The notes beneath the pieces were generated by a model, which saw only the letters and a list, made by a program, of their open reading frames with translations, was not told where the DNA came from and did no database searches. Made by a program: the position numbers and the translations under genes. Of a stretch of 37,518 bases of DNA, positions 24,374 through 33,975 are shown in pieces; position 1 is the first letter of the stretch; each line of letters opens with the position of its first letter. Origin of the DNA: a bacterium. Lineage in GTDB: Bacteria; Ratteibacteria; UBA8468; B48-G9; DTJG01. The stretch spans positions 1 through 37,518 of the forward strand of contig JAOAAW010000134.1 in NCBI GenBank assembly GCA_026418655.1. Reading direction: 5' to 3'.

Positions 24374-26749
24374 TTAGAGTTTTATAGACCTTTCACCTGA
24401 GTATTTAATCTTTTTCCCATTTATTAGAATTTCATTGATATCTGTCGGTGGAATATGAAGAAAAGTACCGTGTGGCGTTTTTCTGTCTGGTTGTCTATAT
24501 TCAATTTGTAATTTGTTTGACTGTATCTTTGCTGAAATTGAGATACTCCCAAAATACGTTGGAACATTCTTCCACACAAATCCACCATTGTTGAGAAAGG
24601 CAAGAGGAACCAATTTTAGCAGATGCAATTCATTATCCTGCTCCTGTATCACGCATAACCTTGTTAAAATAAACGTCAACCCATGCGAAAAACAATTTCC
24701 ACTAACTCCATTCCGTGTTTCAAATGAAACAAAGTTTTGTCTCGAAGCTCCAGCTGCGTATAGACTGTAAAGACCCATGGTAAATTTTTCTCTATCTCCT
24801 AGATAAAGAGAATGGAAAATATTCCAGGAAAAACAGGGTTCGCAGGAAGAAATTTCATGGTCAAGAACTGCTGGCTGCCATTCGCTTGAAAACGGCCTGT
24901 AAATTCTCCATTGTGGTCCTTCGCTGAACCATTTGATTGTTGCAATCATCTCTGGTTCGTCTGCATCAAACAGTTCCCCAAAAACAAGTACAAGTGGTCC
25001 TGTATCAAGATAAAATGCATGAGATAGTTCCATACCTATACCACCTCCAAGAACCACAGGAATCAATGGATAAGATTTACCATCAGACGCTTTCCATTTC
25101 TTCATCTTTTTTACTTCTTCAAAAAATATTTCTCTGAATCTATCCCTGTATTTTTTTGCTCTCCTAGAAAAATATTCTGCGTCTGGATGCCCTATTTCTT
25201 CGAGAAAAAATGAAGCTGTCTTGAGTGCCTTGTGATGCCAGGCATTGTTCCAGACAGATTGACTACACCAGCCACTGTCATTGGAAACTGCTGGTGGTAA
25301 GATACCTTCATAAAATCCAGGAACTTTTTTGTCCAGCGCATCACAAATAAACCGGCATGCCTTAATTATGGGCTGTGTCCATCTTTCTACAAATTCACCA
25401 TCACCACTCATTAAGGCGTGATTTACAGCCGCCCACAAGATCGCTGCATGGTCAGTGATCCAATCAATTGCTGAAAGTTCTTGCGGTGATGCAAAATAAC
25501 CGGGATGTTTATCAAGATATGGACTGGGTGGTTTTTTCTCACCCTGTTTTTTCCGATAGGGTTCAAGATATTTTTCTACCTCCTTTCCATAACCAAGAAA
25601 ATCAAGTGCATAAAGTTGCATTGATAATGAAGTGGGCCATGTTGCCTCATAACAGTAACTTCCTGAAGGGAGCCCATACAGGTCACTTGAAGGAATTTTT
25701 TGCGCAATCATCGCAGTTAAGCGCGGAAAATTATCGACCCATCCTTGAAGCAATGGTTCACTCATTTTTATTATGGTTCTTGTCTTCAATTGGTTTTTCC
25801 AGAATTTTTCAGCCTCCTTCAGGGCTCCATCATAACCGAGAGCAAGCTCTCTTTTTATTAAATCATCTGCGACAGGAATGAAAGGAAAAACAAAATCAAA
25901 CTTCTTCCCTATTTCACAGGGTATTTTCACAACAAGATGGCTCAATGGTTTATTTGACGCAGAAAAAAACTGGCTTCTTGCAAACTGGATAGAGATATTT
26001 TCCTGACATCCCGGTAAAGCAAGGGTGTTTCTTTTTCCGGCAGTGAAAGAACCAAAAAGTTCTGTATGGGAAGATGGTGAACTAATTCTGAGATATCCTG
26101 GATTTTTAAGATTTGTGTCTCCTTCATAAACCAGTGCAACAGGATACGAGGGCACGCCAAAACCATAATTGAATGTGATGTTGTTGTATGCACCCATGCC
26201 CACAATTAACGATGGAGCAATAATTGTTAAACAAGCAAAGATTTCCTTGAGACAATTAATTTCTTCTATGACATCCGCTATTTCAATCCTGACCCATAAA
26301 AATAGTGGTTCAACACCTGTCTTAACACTTTTTCCACCGGGTATATGAGCAAATTGTTTCTGCCTGATAACCACCGGTGCATTAAGAATGACCTGTTCAA
26401 TCACATAAACAGGGGTCTTACAACCATCCCAGCAAGCAATATGTCTCCTGTCAGGATTTAGCAATTGCATCAAAGAAGTATCACAGACAGAAGTGTCGGG
26501 CTGACCATTCCGGGTATTCTGTCTAAAAGGATTTTTTGCCATAAACCTGATTCTCAATTCTGATGCAAAAACTTGGTCTTCAGGCAATACATTTGTATTC
26601 ATGCCAAGCCCTGCAGGATTTGCCAGGATTGTTCCATCATAAAAAACATTGAATTCATAAAGATGGTCTTTCCATGAAACAGGTACCCAGTGTGCATATT
26701 GATCCGGCCAGTACTTGCATGCAATTTCAGCATTCCATTCATTGTTCAT
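24374..26749 (-). CDS. Large (alpha/alpha)6-barrel glycosidase-like protein
   Basis: About 791 residues. The ATG at 26749 is chosen because GGAGG stands 6 bases upstream; a frame from 26785 adds 12 residues without such a site. The N-terminal 300 residues are beta-rich (sandwich-like). Residues about 340-690 are helical and Trp/Tyr-rich with features of six-hairpin glycosidases: SYCYEATWPTSLSMQLYALD, SAIDWITDHAAILWAAVNHA, SVWNNAWHHKALKTASFFLE. The final 100 residues are again beta-rich. Acidic residues in ATWPTS/DWITDHA and the glutamate-rich late barrel may be catalytic, but none can be assigned. There is no signal peptide, so it should act in the cytoplasm. It is co-transcribed with a Gfo/Idh/MocA oxidoreductase. 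No numbered glycoside hydrolase family is recognised with certainty. Confidence 0.8.
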   Translation of the reverse strand: MNNEWNAEIACKYWPDQYAHWVPVSWKDHLYEFNVFYDGTILANPAGLGMNTNVLPEDQVFASELRIRFMAKNPFRQNTRNGQPDTSVCDTSLMQLLNPDRRHIACWDGCKTPVYVIEQVILNAPVVIRQKQFAHIPGGKSVKTGVEPLFLWVRIEIADVIEEINCLKEIFACLTIIAPSLIVGMGAYNNITFNYGFGVPSYPVALVYEGDTNLKNPGYLRISSPSSHTELFGSFTAGKRNTLALPGCQENISIQFARSQFFSASNKPLSHLVVKIPCEIGKKFDFVFPFIPVADDLIKRELALGYDGALKEAEKFWKNQLKTRTIIKMSEPLLQGWVDNFPRLTAMIAQKIPSSDLYGLPSGSYCYEATWPTSLSMQLYALDFLGYGKEVEKYLEPYRKKQGEKKPPSPYLDKHPGYFASPQELSAIDWITDHAAILWAAVNHALMSGDGEFVERWTQPIIKACRFICDALDKKVPGFYEGILPPAVSNDSGWCSQSVWNNAWHHKALKTASFFLEEIGHPDAEYFSRRAKKYRDRFREIFFEEVKKMKKWKASDGKSYPLIPVVLGGGIGMELSHAFYLDTGPLVLVFGELFDADEPEMIATIKWFSEGPQWRIYRPFSSEWQPAVLDHEISSCEPCFSWNIFHSLYLGDREKFTMGLYSLYAAGASRQNFVSFETRNGVSGNCFSHGLTFILTRLCVIQEQDNELHLLKLVPLAFLNNGGFVWKNVPTYFGSISISAKIQSNKLQIEYRQPDRKTPHGTFLHIPPTDINEILINGKKIKYSGERSIKL

Positions 26750-26841
26750 AGGTTTCCTCCATAAATATACTACCATAACATTCACACCATTGTGGACTTG
26801 TTCAGTTTATTGCATTATTATTTAACTCAAAAGGAGTCAAA

Positions 26842-29800
26842 ATGAAAAATCAAAAAAGGATGTTTTCTAAAATTCTCATTCTGTCAGTGATTTTAGTGGT
26901 TAATCTGCTTTTCGCAGACATTTTTTTTGAGGCTGAAAATTTTAAAGTCTCTGGTAATGGCTGGAAGATCGCTGAAGGAGATGTTGCGCGCTCTGCTTCA
27001 AACCTGAAAGTCTTACAGGGATCATCTGGCCAGTTTGAATCAATCGCATATCAGGAAATAAACATAACTGAAGAGGCGCTGTACAGAATATGGGTGAGAT
27101 ATTCCCAGAAACCAGATGTCCGTGGAACATTCAAACTCTCAGTTTTTCAAGGAGAAAAAGAAATTGCTTCAAAAGAGTTTGATACTGCCACTGATAGGGA
27201 AAGAGCGAGAGACAGCCGACTTGGAATGGACTATGTCTGGGATTATCTTGATGTACAACTTCCTTCAGGAAACATCACCATCAAATTTACAAAAACCGGA
27301 TTGAAAACCGTCCACAGGTTAAGCAGGTGCATTGATTGTGTATTAATAACAAAAGATTTGACAAAAAAACCAGATCACACTGAATATGGACCCGGGATTT
27401 ATGTGCGTGCCACTGTTGGGGATTGCTATGAAAAACCTTTTTATATCCATATTTTTTGCGATTATTACAGAAGTCCATGGTACGCACATTTTTCTTTAAC
27501 CCCTGATGGACTTGATCCCGGTATTGCACCTCCAAAAGGAAGGAAAAGATTTGAAAATAATACAAGAACCGACTGGATAAACATTGCAAAACTTATGTAC
27601 TGGGACACAGGTGTCAATCTTTTAATGTCCCCAAGAGTTACCTATGGCGAAGTTGTTCCAAGATTCAAGATAAAACTTGAGTTCGCGACGCAACCTGATG
27701 ATAGCAAAATTGTAAAAATTATTGAAAGAGATGCCCAACCATCAGGAATTCATGTGATTATTCCTCCTGATTTTAATACTCCTGAAGGAGCAAAAAAACT
27801 CACAGATGATTTAGAAATTGCTCAATCCACCGGTAAACTCGCAGACTCATTCAAATGGCCCGAAATTGGAAAAAAACCAGCAATTTTCCCCTTTTTTGCC
27901 AGTTTCCATTCAGGAGAAGATGGTATCGCTCCCCTTGATAGTAAGGTTGTTGAAAGAGAATGGAAAACCTTTGATTATTTTGGATTTTCAAACAAAACAA
28001 AAACAAAAATAGGTGGCCTATGGTTTACAAAAAATGATTGTTACTCCCAGCCGGATATTGAAAAGATGAAAACGAGATTAACAACAACTGTGGAAGAAGT
28101 AAAGAAAAAAAATGTCGATTTTAATAACATTGTTTTTGCTGTACTTATGGATGAACCCGTAGGTCAACCACTTTCCCATATTGCAAACTGTGCTTCGTGC
28201 AATGAAAAGTTTATCCAGTGGCTGAAAAAACTTGGGAAAACCCCTTCTGACTTACTCGTCAAAAGCTGGGATGAAGTAAAAGTCATTGATGAAACACAAG
28301 CAGAACAATATCCGGGGTTGTATTACTGGTCCCAAAAATTCAGAACGCGTGCACTCGGTGATTTTATGATACTGCAAAAAGATATGATAAAGGAAGCATA
28401 CGGCAGAGAAATTCCTGCCTGTCCCAATTTTTCTGATGGTGCCACATATGTGGCAAATTTTTATGCCCAGGGTGTTGATTATTTTGAACTTCTCGAGACC
28501 GGTGGAATGAACGGACTCTGGAGTGAAAACTGGGGAAATGGCTCATTAACAAGAGAAGCAACCACCTATAATGTTGAGTTGATGCGCTCTGCTGCAATGA
28601 AAAACAATCAGATTCTTGGACATTATTTAATCGTATATGCAGGCAGATTGGCATGGGATATCAAAACAATAACAGCAAGTCAGGTTGCAAGGGACATAAA
28701 GATATTTCAGAGCTTCTATTATGGTCCATCATGGGCAGGCCATGAAGGCGGTCCACCATGGCGCTGTTCTGCATTATATGCCCGTCCTGAGAAATGGTAT
28801 GCACAGGCAGAAATAATCAGAGAAATTGGATGGGCTGAAGATATCCTGGTGCCAGCAAAAAAAATTCCTTCACAGGTCGCGATTATTTATTCCCAGAGCT
28901 CTGATATCTGGGACCTGAAAAAAAATTATGCCTTTGGCTTTGAAAGAATGTTTACATGGCTTGCTTTAAACCACAGACAGATACCTGTTGATTTTATTTC
29001 AGAACAAACACTTGCTGAAAAGGGCCTTACAGGATATAAGGTTTGTTATTTTTCAGGCAGAAACATCATGCCAGAAGCAGCAGAAAAATTGCAACAATGG
29101 GTGAAAAATGGTGGAATTCTATTCATGACTGCTGGTGCTGGTTCAAGCGATCATTACAACAGACCGATTGATATTCTGGACGACATTTTACCTGTAAAAA
29201 GAGAAACACTCCAGGAAATTCAAACATATCTTTTAAGCGGAAGATTTCTTGACAGATTGTCTCCAAAAGATAGAGTCATTTTAAAAGATGGAACTGAAAT
29301 TCCGGTTCTTTCTGTAAAACAAACCATAAATCCAAAACCTGGCACAAATGTTATTGGAAGTTTTTCAGACCAGAGTCCCGCAATTGTCACAGGCAAAGCA
29401 GGCAAAGGCACAGTTTATTATTGCGGCTTTTTGCCTGCTATCGCATATGCTTATCAGGCAATTGTACACAGAAATAAGATTGCAGAAGGTATAAAAACTC
29501 AGGATATACAGATTCCTGAACCAGACATGGTTGCAACTGATACTCAACTTCTTGTCCGTTCGTACAATCCATGGAAATATCCTGATAATATCAGAAATCT
29601 CATAATAAATCCCGTTATGGAAGCAAAAACAGAGTTGCCTGTTTTATGTGATACAGTTCTTATTGACGCTGTCGCTATGGAATGCGATAAAGGTATCCTG
29701 GTACCGGTAGCAAACTATACCCTGCAGCCCATGAAAAAGATTAATTTAGAGGTAAAGGCGAAAAAAACAGTAAAAAGTGTTGAATCTGTGCATTGTGGAA

Positions 29801-29883
29801 AAATTTCCTTTGTTCAGGAAAAAGACCGGGTTAAGTTCTCAATGCCTGTAAAGGAAACCGATTTTGTAAAGATTATTTATTGA
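26842..29883 (+). CDS. Secreted GH42-like glycosidase with N-terminal carbohydrate-binding-like module
   Basis: A 1,013-residue protein; AAAGGAG precedes the ATG. ILILSVILVVNLLFA is a signal peptide. The mature start FFEAENFKVSGNGWKIAEGD is typical of CBM6/35-like jelly rolls found on sugar enzymes. A (beta/alpha)8-like region follows from about residue 340. VLMDEP (E438) and LWSENWG (E562) are candidate acid/base and nucleophile. From about residue 665 (VPAKKIPSQVAIIYSQ) comes a domain like the glutamine-amidotransferase-type trimerisation domain of GH42 beta-galactosidases, with YFSGRNIMPEAAEKLQQWVKNGG. The C-terminal 150 residues are beta-rich. It probably acts outside the cytoplasm on a galactoside or related glycan. 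Substrate not determined. A small conserved gene follows after 5 bases. Confidence 0.82.
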   Translation: MKNQKRMFSKILILSVILVVNLLFADIFFEAENFKVSGNGWKIAEGDVARSASNLKVLQGSSGQFESIAYQEINITEEALYRIWVRYSQKPDVRGTFKLSVFQGEKEIASKEFDTATDRERARDSRLGMDYVWDYLDVQLPSGNITIKFTKTGLKTVHRLSRCIDCVLITKDLTKKPDHTEYGPGIYVRATVGDCYEKPFYIHIFCDYYRSPWYAHFSLTPDGLDPGIAPPKGRKRFENNTRTDWINIAKLMYWDTGVNLLMSPRVTYGEVVPRFKIKLEFATQPDDSKIVKIIERDAQPSGIHVIIPPDFNTPEGAKKLTDDLEIAQSTGKLADSFKWPEIGKKPAIFPFFASFHSGEDGIAPLDSKVVEREWKTFDYFGFSNKTKTKIGGLWFTKNDCYSQPDIEKMKTRLTTTVEEVKKKNVDFNNIVFAVLMDEPVGQPLSHIANCASCNEKFIQWLKKLGKTPSDLLVKSWDEVKVIDETQAEQYPGLYYWSQKFRTRALGDFMILQKDMIKEAYGREIPACPNFSDGATYVANFYAQGVDYFELLETGGMNGLWSENWGNGSLTREATTYNVELMRSAAMKNNQILGHYLIVYAGRLAWDIKTITASQVARDIKIFQSFYYGPSWAGHEGGPPWRCSALYARPEKWYAQAEIIREIGWAEDILVPAKKIPSQVAIIYSQSSDIWDLKKNYAFGFERMFTWLALNHRQIPVDFISEQTLAEKGLTGYKVCYFSGRNIMPEAAEKLQQWVKNGGILFMTAGAGSSDHYNRPIDILDDILPVKRETLQEIQTYLLSGRFLDRLSPKDRVILKDGTEIPVLSVKQTINPKPGTNVIGSFSDQSPAIVTGKAGKGTVYYCGFLPAIAYAYQAIVHRNKIAEGIKTQDIQIPEPDMVATDTQLLVRSYNPWKYPDNIRNLIINPVMEAKTELPVLCDTVLIDAVAMECDKGILVPVANYTLQPMKKINLEVKAKKTVKSVESVHCGKISFVQEKDRVKFSMPVKETDFVKIIY

Positions 29884-29888
29884 AAACC

Positions 29889-30404
29889 ATGAAGAAAAAA
29901 CTTGTTGTGGTTAATGACAGGATGCAAAAAAATTACAGGTACTATCTGACAGAACCAGAAGGCAAAAAGTTCCATCCTGATTTCAGACCAGAACTAACAC
30001 CGAAGCAGATGCTGAAACTTGGGGTTTTTGGTGGAAGATACCTGCGGGATTGCAGGAAAGAATTTCCAGCCGCCTGGTTTAAGAAAGCAAAACTCCACCC
30101 CGAAGGCGTTCCTGGACATAGCGCTTATCTTAATTATTTCAAAGTTGATGCATCCCAGCCATTAAGGGTCTGGCAGGAAAAAGGATGGATTCATCCCGAT
30201 GATCCGCGTGGATGGTTTCAATGGTATTGCAGATACTACATGGGAAGAAGACACCAGGATGATGAAAGACAGATTAAAAGATGGAAAGCAATGAAAAGAC
30301 ATATCAGCCAGATTAAGAAGAATTGTAGGCCAGGAGATTTTAACTGTAGAAGAAAACAAAGACAGGCCCTTTTACACTGGGCTTATGATAGCAGAAAGAT
30401 ATAG
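29889..30404 (+). CDS. Conserved protein of unknown function, aromatic- and cysteine-containing
   Basis: A 171-residue protein from ATG 29889 (a TTG three codons upstream is possible; neither has a clear ribosome site, so translation may be coupled to the preceding gene). It is basic and rich in Trp, Tyr, His and Arg, with blocks that look strongly constrained: GVFGGRYLRDC, WIHPDDPRGWFQWYCRYYMG, and RRKQRQALLHWAYDSRKI. Cysteines occur in RDCRKEFP, YCRYY, KKNCRPGDFNCRRKQ, a possible metal or redox site. No signal peptide or membrane segment. I recall similar unannotated proteins in diverse bacteria and some eukaryotes, but could not check this. It ends directly against the convergent lyase-like gene. 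No function can be assigned. Confidence 0.83.
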   Translation: MKKKLVVVNDRMQKNYRYYLTEPEGKKFHPDFRPELTPKQMLKLGVFGGRYLRDCRKEFPAAWFKKAKLHPEGVPGHSAYLNYFKVDASQPLRVWQEKGWIHPDDPRGWFQWYCRYYMGRRHQDDERQIKRWKAMKRHISQIKKNCRPGDFNCRRKQRQALLHWAYDSRKI

Positions 30405-32651
30405 TCATTCTAATCTCAAAAATTCAATACCTTTTTGGCTTAGGCTCATAACAATAGAAGCAACTGAATATATATTCCCAGTAATAAAACTTCTTGCCCT
30501 CTTATAACCATGCAGTCTTAACCTTGCTTCTGCTTTCTTTTTGTCAAAATTTACTGCAAGCAAATAACTTTTGCTATCAGAACCTTTAATTACAACCACC
30601 CTTACATCAGAATTTGACACCACCTGCGGCATAAAAATGTTTTTCTTTGAAAATAGTTGAGTTTGTTTGTGGTTTTTTCCAGCAAGAAGAACACAGCATA
30701 TATCAAAGATATCTTTACCTTTTTCAAAAGCACTCTTTTCAAAATAAGGATAACATAATTCATCCACAAAAAGACCTGTACCGAGAGATTCAGCTTCCAA
30801 TTCGTTAAGTTTCAAACCTGCCTGCCTTTTTGATGGTCTGTAAATCAAGAAATGATTGCTTCCATAAATTCCGATTATTCCAAGGTAATCATCTATATTG
30901 AGCCAGTGAGAATTGAGAACAATTTTTTCCGGTTTTTTTGACGGTCCACATATTTTTCTTAAACCATCTTCGAACCAATAGTTTCTGCAGCAATCATTGA
31001 AAATATCATTTGGGATATTAAGGAATAATCCCTTAGCCCTTTTGATGTATGTCAGGGGTAACATGGCAATACATTTCTGCATCACAATACATGTTGCATC
31101 ATCAGGTAGGGCAACAAAAATTATTGTATTTTTCGCGAGAACTTCTGGAAACTGACCTTCTGAAATAAACTGTTCTGAGTGAACTTCTGTTTCTCCACAA
31201 ACCGCAAAGCCATTTTCAAAAAGAAATTCCCTGTGGAATACAGGTGTCTGATAGTTTATTCTTCCATAACCTGAAACAAAACCTGCAAGATTATTTCTCC
31301 ATTCTGCGATATCACTTCTTTTCACAGGAACACACAGTCCCTGGGGTGGCTGTGCTGATAAAAAGCACCAGGAAGCAATCCTGTTTTTACCGTGAACAAG
31401 ACACGAACCATGATACCGGTCATGCCAGGGTTGTTTCAATTGATAAATCTTTTCGGTTTTTCTTTTCCTTAAGTTACTAAAAATTCTACTCCAGTACGCA
31501 CCCATTGATAATGTGCAGGCACGATCTGTTTCAAGACGTGTATAGTAAATTGGCGCATTATCTGATAAGTCCTTACATCTTACTGATAGAAAAGAACCAT
31601 CCTTGTTTGTTGCCATCTCTTTTGCTACGATCTTTAGCCACGACTGTTCAAATTTTTCACAGTCATGGTCTTTGAGCACATCCCTTATCAACAGCCATAC
31701 TGGAACTGTATAATCCTGACAATAACAGTATCTTATTCTTGTGTCTCCACCAATCCTGCATAATCTTCCATCAGGAAATGTACAGCTTTTTATAAGTTTC
31801 CACAGTTTTTCAATATGTCTGTAAATAAAATCAGGTGCTTTAAGTCCTCTTTTTTTATAGGCGAAGTGAAGCATTGCGATATTGGATAAGCAAATCACCA
31901 TATAGCCAACATTGAGATATCCGTGATGATTGAGTGCGAAGGAGGAAAAGAAATTATCTCCCCTGTACCAGTATGAAACAGGTTTTCCATTGACAATTTT
32001 TTTACATTTTGCGTCTGAAGCAATTGAAATCCCATTGATGATAAAAAATGTTGCTTTTTCAATATATTCACTCTTACGTTTTACATCAGGAAACATTAAA
32101 ACTGTTCTGAGCAGGTGCGCACCATTCCAGATATTACTTTCAGGATGATTGTGAATGGTCTTTCCTGCAAGGATTTCACCCTTTCTATCCGGAGTATCCC
32201 TGTAATATTCATCAACAAGCCATTCAGATTCAGAAACCATTACCTTTTTCAGAAGTTTCCAGTCATAATCTGTAAGATAATCTTTGATCGCATCTATTCC
32301 ATGCATCATCCTTTCCATTCCGAGCACGCTCATCCAGGTATGTCCCCATTTTGTTCCATCAAGACAATGGTAATTTCCTTCGATATGACTTTCAAGATTA
32401 AAACGAAGCATTTTCAATGCATGCTCAAGAATTTCCTTTTTTTTCATACTGCAAACATTTTCATCTAGTTCAGGGTCAGCAAAACAAACAGCAAATGCAG
32501 AAAACGCCTTTTGATGGGCTTGCACTGCCCAGTTGTTGTATCCTGTTCCAAAATATTCAAGTTCAGGTCTTTCAGTTACCTTGTAGATGAATGAATTTGC
32601 GAAAGGAAGCCATTTTTCAAGCAATCCCAGGTACTGTCGGCTGGATACCAT
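30405..32651 (-). CDS. (Alpha/alpha)6-toroid lyase- or glycosidase-like protein
   Basis: A 748-residue protein; GAGGAG stands just before the ATG at 32651. The first 370 residues are helical with an alternating Trp/His/Tyr pattern as in (alpha/alpha)6 toroid polysaccharide lyases and heparinase II/III-like proteins: EYFGTGYNNWAVQAHQKAF, NHPESNIWNGAHLL, ALNHHGYLNVGYMV (H242, H243). The second half is beta-rich (sandwich-like), as in those lyases. No exact family is recognised. There is no signal peptide, so it should work on imported oligosaccharides in the cytoplasm. It is 31 bases downstream of folC on the same strand and may be the last gene of the dapA-accD-folC transcript, an unexpected partner. 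Its stop is directly adjacent to that of the convergent gene. Confidence 0.78.
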   Translation of the reverse strand: MVSSRQYLGLLEKWLPFANSFIYKVTERPELEYFGTGYNNWAVQAHQKAFSAFAVCFADPELDENVCSMKKKEILEHALKMLRFNLESHIEGNYHCLDGTKWGHTWMSVLGMERMMHGIDAIKDYLTDYDWKLLKKVMVSESEWLVDEYYRDTPDRKGEILAGKTIHNHPESNIWNGAHLLRTVLMFPDVKRKSEYIEKATFFIINGISIASDAKCKKIVNGKPVSYWYRGDNFFSSFALNHHGYLNVGYMVICLSNIAMLHFAYKKRGLKAPDFIYRHIEKLWKLIKSCTFPDGRLCRIGGDTRIRYCYCQDYTVPVWLLIRDVLKDHDCEKFEQSWLKIVAKEMATNKDGSFLSVRCKDLSDNAPIYYTRLETDRACTLSMGAYWSRIFSNLRKRKTEKIYQLKQPWHDRYHGSCLVHGKNRIASWCFLSAQPPQGLCVPVKRSDIAEWRNNLAGFVSGYGRINYQTPVFHREFLFENGFAVCGETEVHSEQFISEGQFPEVLAKNTIIFVALPDDATCIVMQKCIAMLPLTYIKRAKGLFLNIPNDIFNDCCRNYWFEDGLRKICGPSKKPEKIVLNSHWLNIDDYLGIIGIYGSNHFLIYRPSKRQAGLKLNELEAESLGTGLFVDELCYPYFEKSAFEKGKDIFDICCVLLAGKNHKQTQLFSKKNIFMPQVVSNSDVRVVVIKGSDSKSYLLAVNFDKKKAEARLRLHGYKRARSFITGNIYSVASIVMSLSQKGIEFLRLE

Positions 32652-32682
32652 ACTCTCCTCTTAAAATCAAGATTTCATTCAA

Positions 32683-33975
32683 TCAGAACCTTACTGGTTT
32701 TATTATTTTCAGAATATCACCTGCAAGATAAAGGGAACCGCAAATAACTCTTGGGCTACTGCTTTTTATTTCAATCAATCTTTCAAAAGCGTCCTTTGGT
32801 TTCTCCAGTATTTCAATTAAAGATTCAGGCAAAAATTCTCTCATTTTTTGTGCAAGCTCTTCAGGTGGAACACTTCTTGGAGTATCAGGACGTGTAAAAA
32901 TAAATCTTTCGCCTGAATCTGCCAGCATTCTTAACATAGTTTCCCATTTTTTGTCTTTCAAAATTCCAACAAGAAAAATAAACTTTCTGTCTGGAAAATA
33001 TTGTTTAAGCGCCTTTTTTAATGAGTTAATGCCATCGGTATTATGTCCACCATCAATGATAACCATCGGATGCTCCATTACAGGTTGAAATCTGGCAGGC
33101 CATATTGAATTTTTCATTCCCTCAATAATTGCCTTTTCAGGTATATTAAATCCCTGTTTCTTTAACAAAAGCAATGACTGGATCGCAACTGCTGCATTAT
33201 GAACCTGATGTCTGCCAAAAAGTTTTATGGAGATATTCTTCATTTTTTCAGTACCAGAGAAATTCAATCGCTGTTGGTTCGGAAAATCAGAAGATACCAG
33301 CCTTGCTAAAAAGTGCTTACCATAAAAATATGCTTTTGTCTTTTTTTGTCTGCAAACTCTCTTAATAACTTTCAATGCACCTGGTAATTGTCTACCTGAA
33401 ACAAGAATTGAATTTTCCTTTATTATACCTGCCTTTTCAGAAGCAATCTCTTCAATGCTATTACCGAGGTATTCCATGTGGTCAAAAGAAACAGGCGTAA
33501 TAACTTCGAGCACTGGCTCCAAAACATTTGTAGCATCAAACCTACCTCCCATTCCAACCTCACATACACACACATCAATCTTTTCTCTTCTAAAATATTC
33601 AAATGCTATTGCTGTAAGTGCTTCAAAATATGTAGGTTTCATCTCAACAGGTAGTTTTTCACATATTTTTTTCAATTCAAGGCAGAGATCATCAAAAATC
33701 TTTGACGGTATTGGCTTACCATTTATCTGTATACGCTCTTCAACCCTTATAAGATGCGGACTTGTGTATAAACCTGTCCTGTACCCTGCCTGCTTCAAAC
33801 AATTTGAAATAAAACAGGCAACAGATCCTTTACCATTGGTTCCTGCAATTAGAACCGACTTGTATTTTTTGTGTGGGTTATCAAGATTTGAAAGGATATG
33901 ACGTATCTTGTCGAGACCAAGTTTTATACCAAAATCTGTCAATTTCTCAAGATATCTGAAACCTGCACCGCTCAT
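32683..33975 (-). CDS. folC: Folylpolyglutamate synthase / dihydrofolate synthase
   Basis: A 430-residue ATP-dependent ligase that adds glutamate to dihydropteroate or folates, needed for one-carbon metabolism. The Mur-ligase-type P-loop AGTNGKGS is at 44-51. TGLYTSPHL, VCEVGMGGRFDATNV, TPVSFDHMEYLGN and VIIDGGHNTDGI are the expected folate- and Mg-ATP-site motifs in order. Length is normal. Its ATG overlaps the accD stop by 4 bases (ATGA), so translation is coupled. The dapA-accD-folC order makes it a housekeeping operon. Confidence 0.97.
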   Translation of the reverse strand: MSGAGFRYLEKLTDFGIKLGLDKIRHILSNLDNPHKKYKSVLIAGTNGKGSVACFISNCLKQAGYRTGLYTSPHLIRVEERIQINGKPIPSKIFDDLCLELKKICEKLPVEMKPTYFEALTAIAFEYFRREKIDVCVCEVGMGGRFDATNVLEPVLEVITPVSFDHMEYLGNSIEEIASEKAGIIKENSILVSGRQLPGALKVIKRVCRQKKTKAYFYGKHFLARLVSSDFPNQQRLNFSGTEKMKNISIKLFGRHQVHNAAVAIQSLLLLKKQGFNIPEKAIIEGMKNSIWPARFQPVMEHPMVIIDGGHNTDGINSLKKALKQYFPDRKFIFLVGILKDKKWETMLRMLADSGERFIFTRPDTPRSVPPEELAQKMREFLPESLIEILEKPKDAFERLIEIKSSSPRVICGSLYLAGDILKIIKPVRF

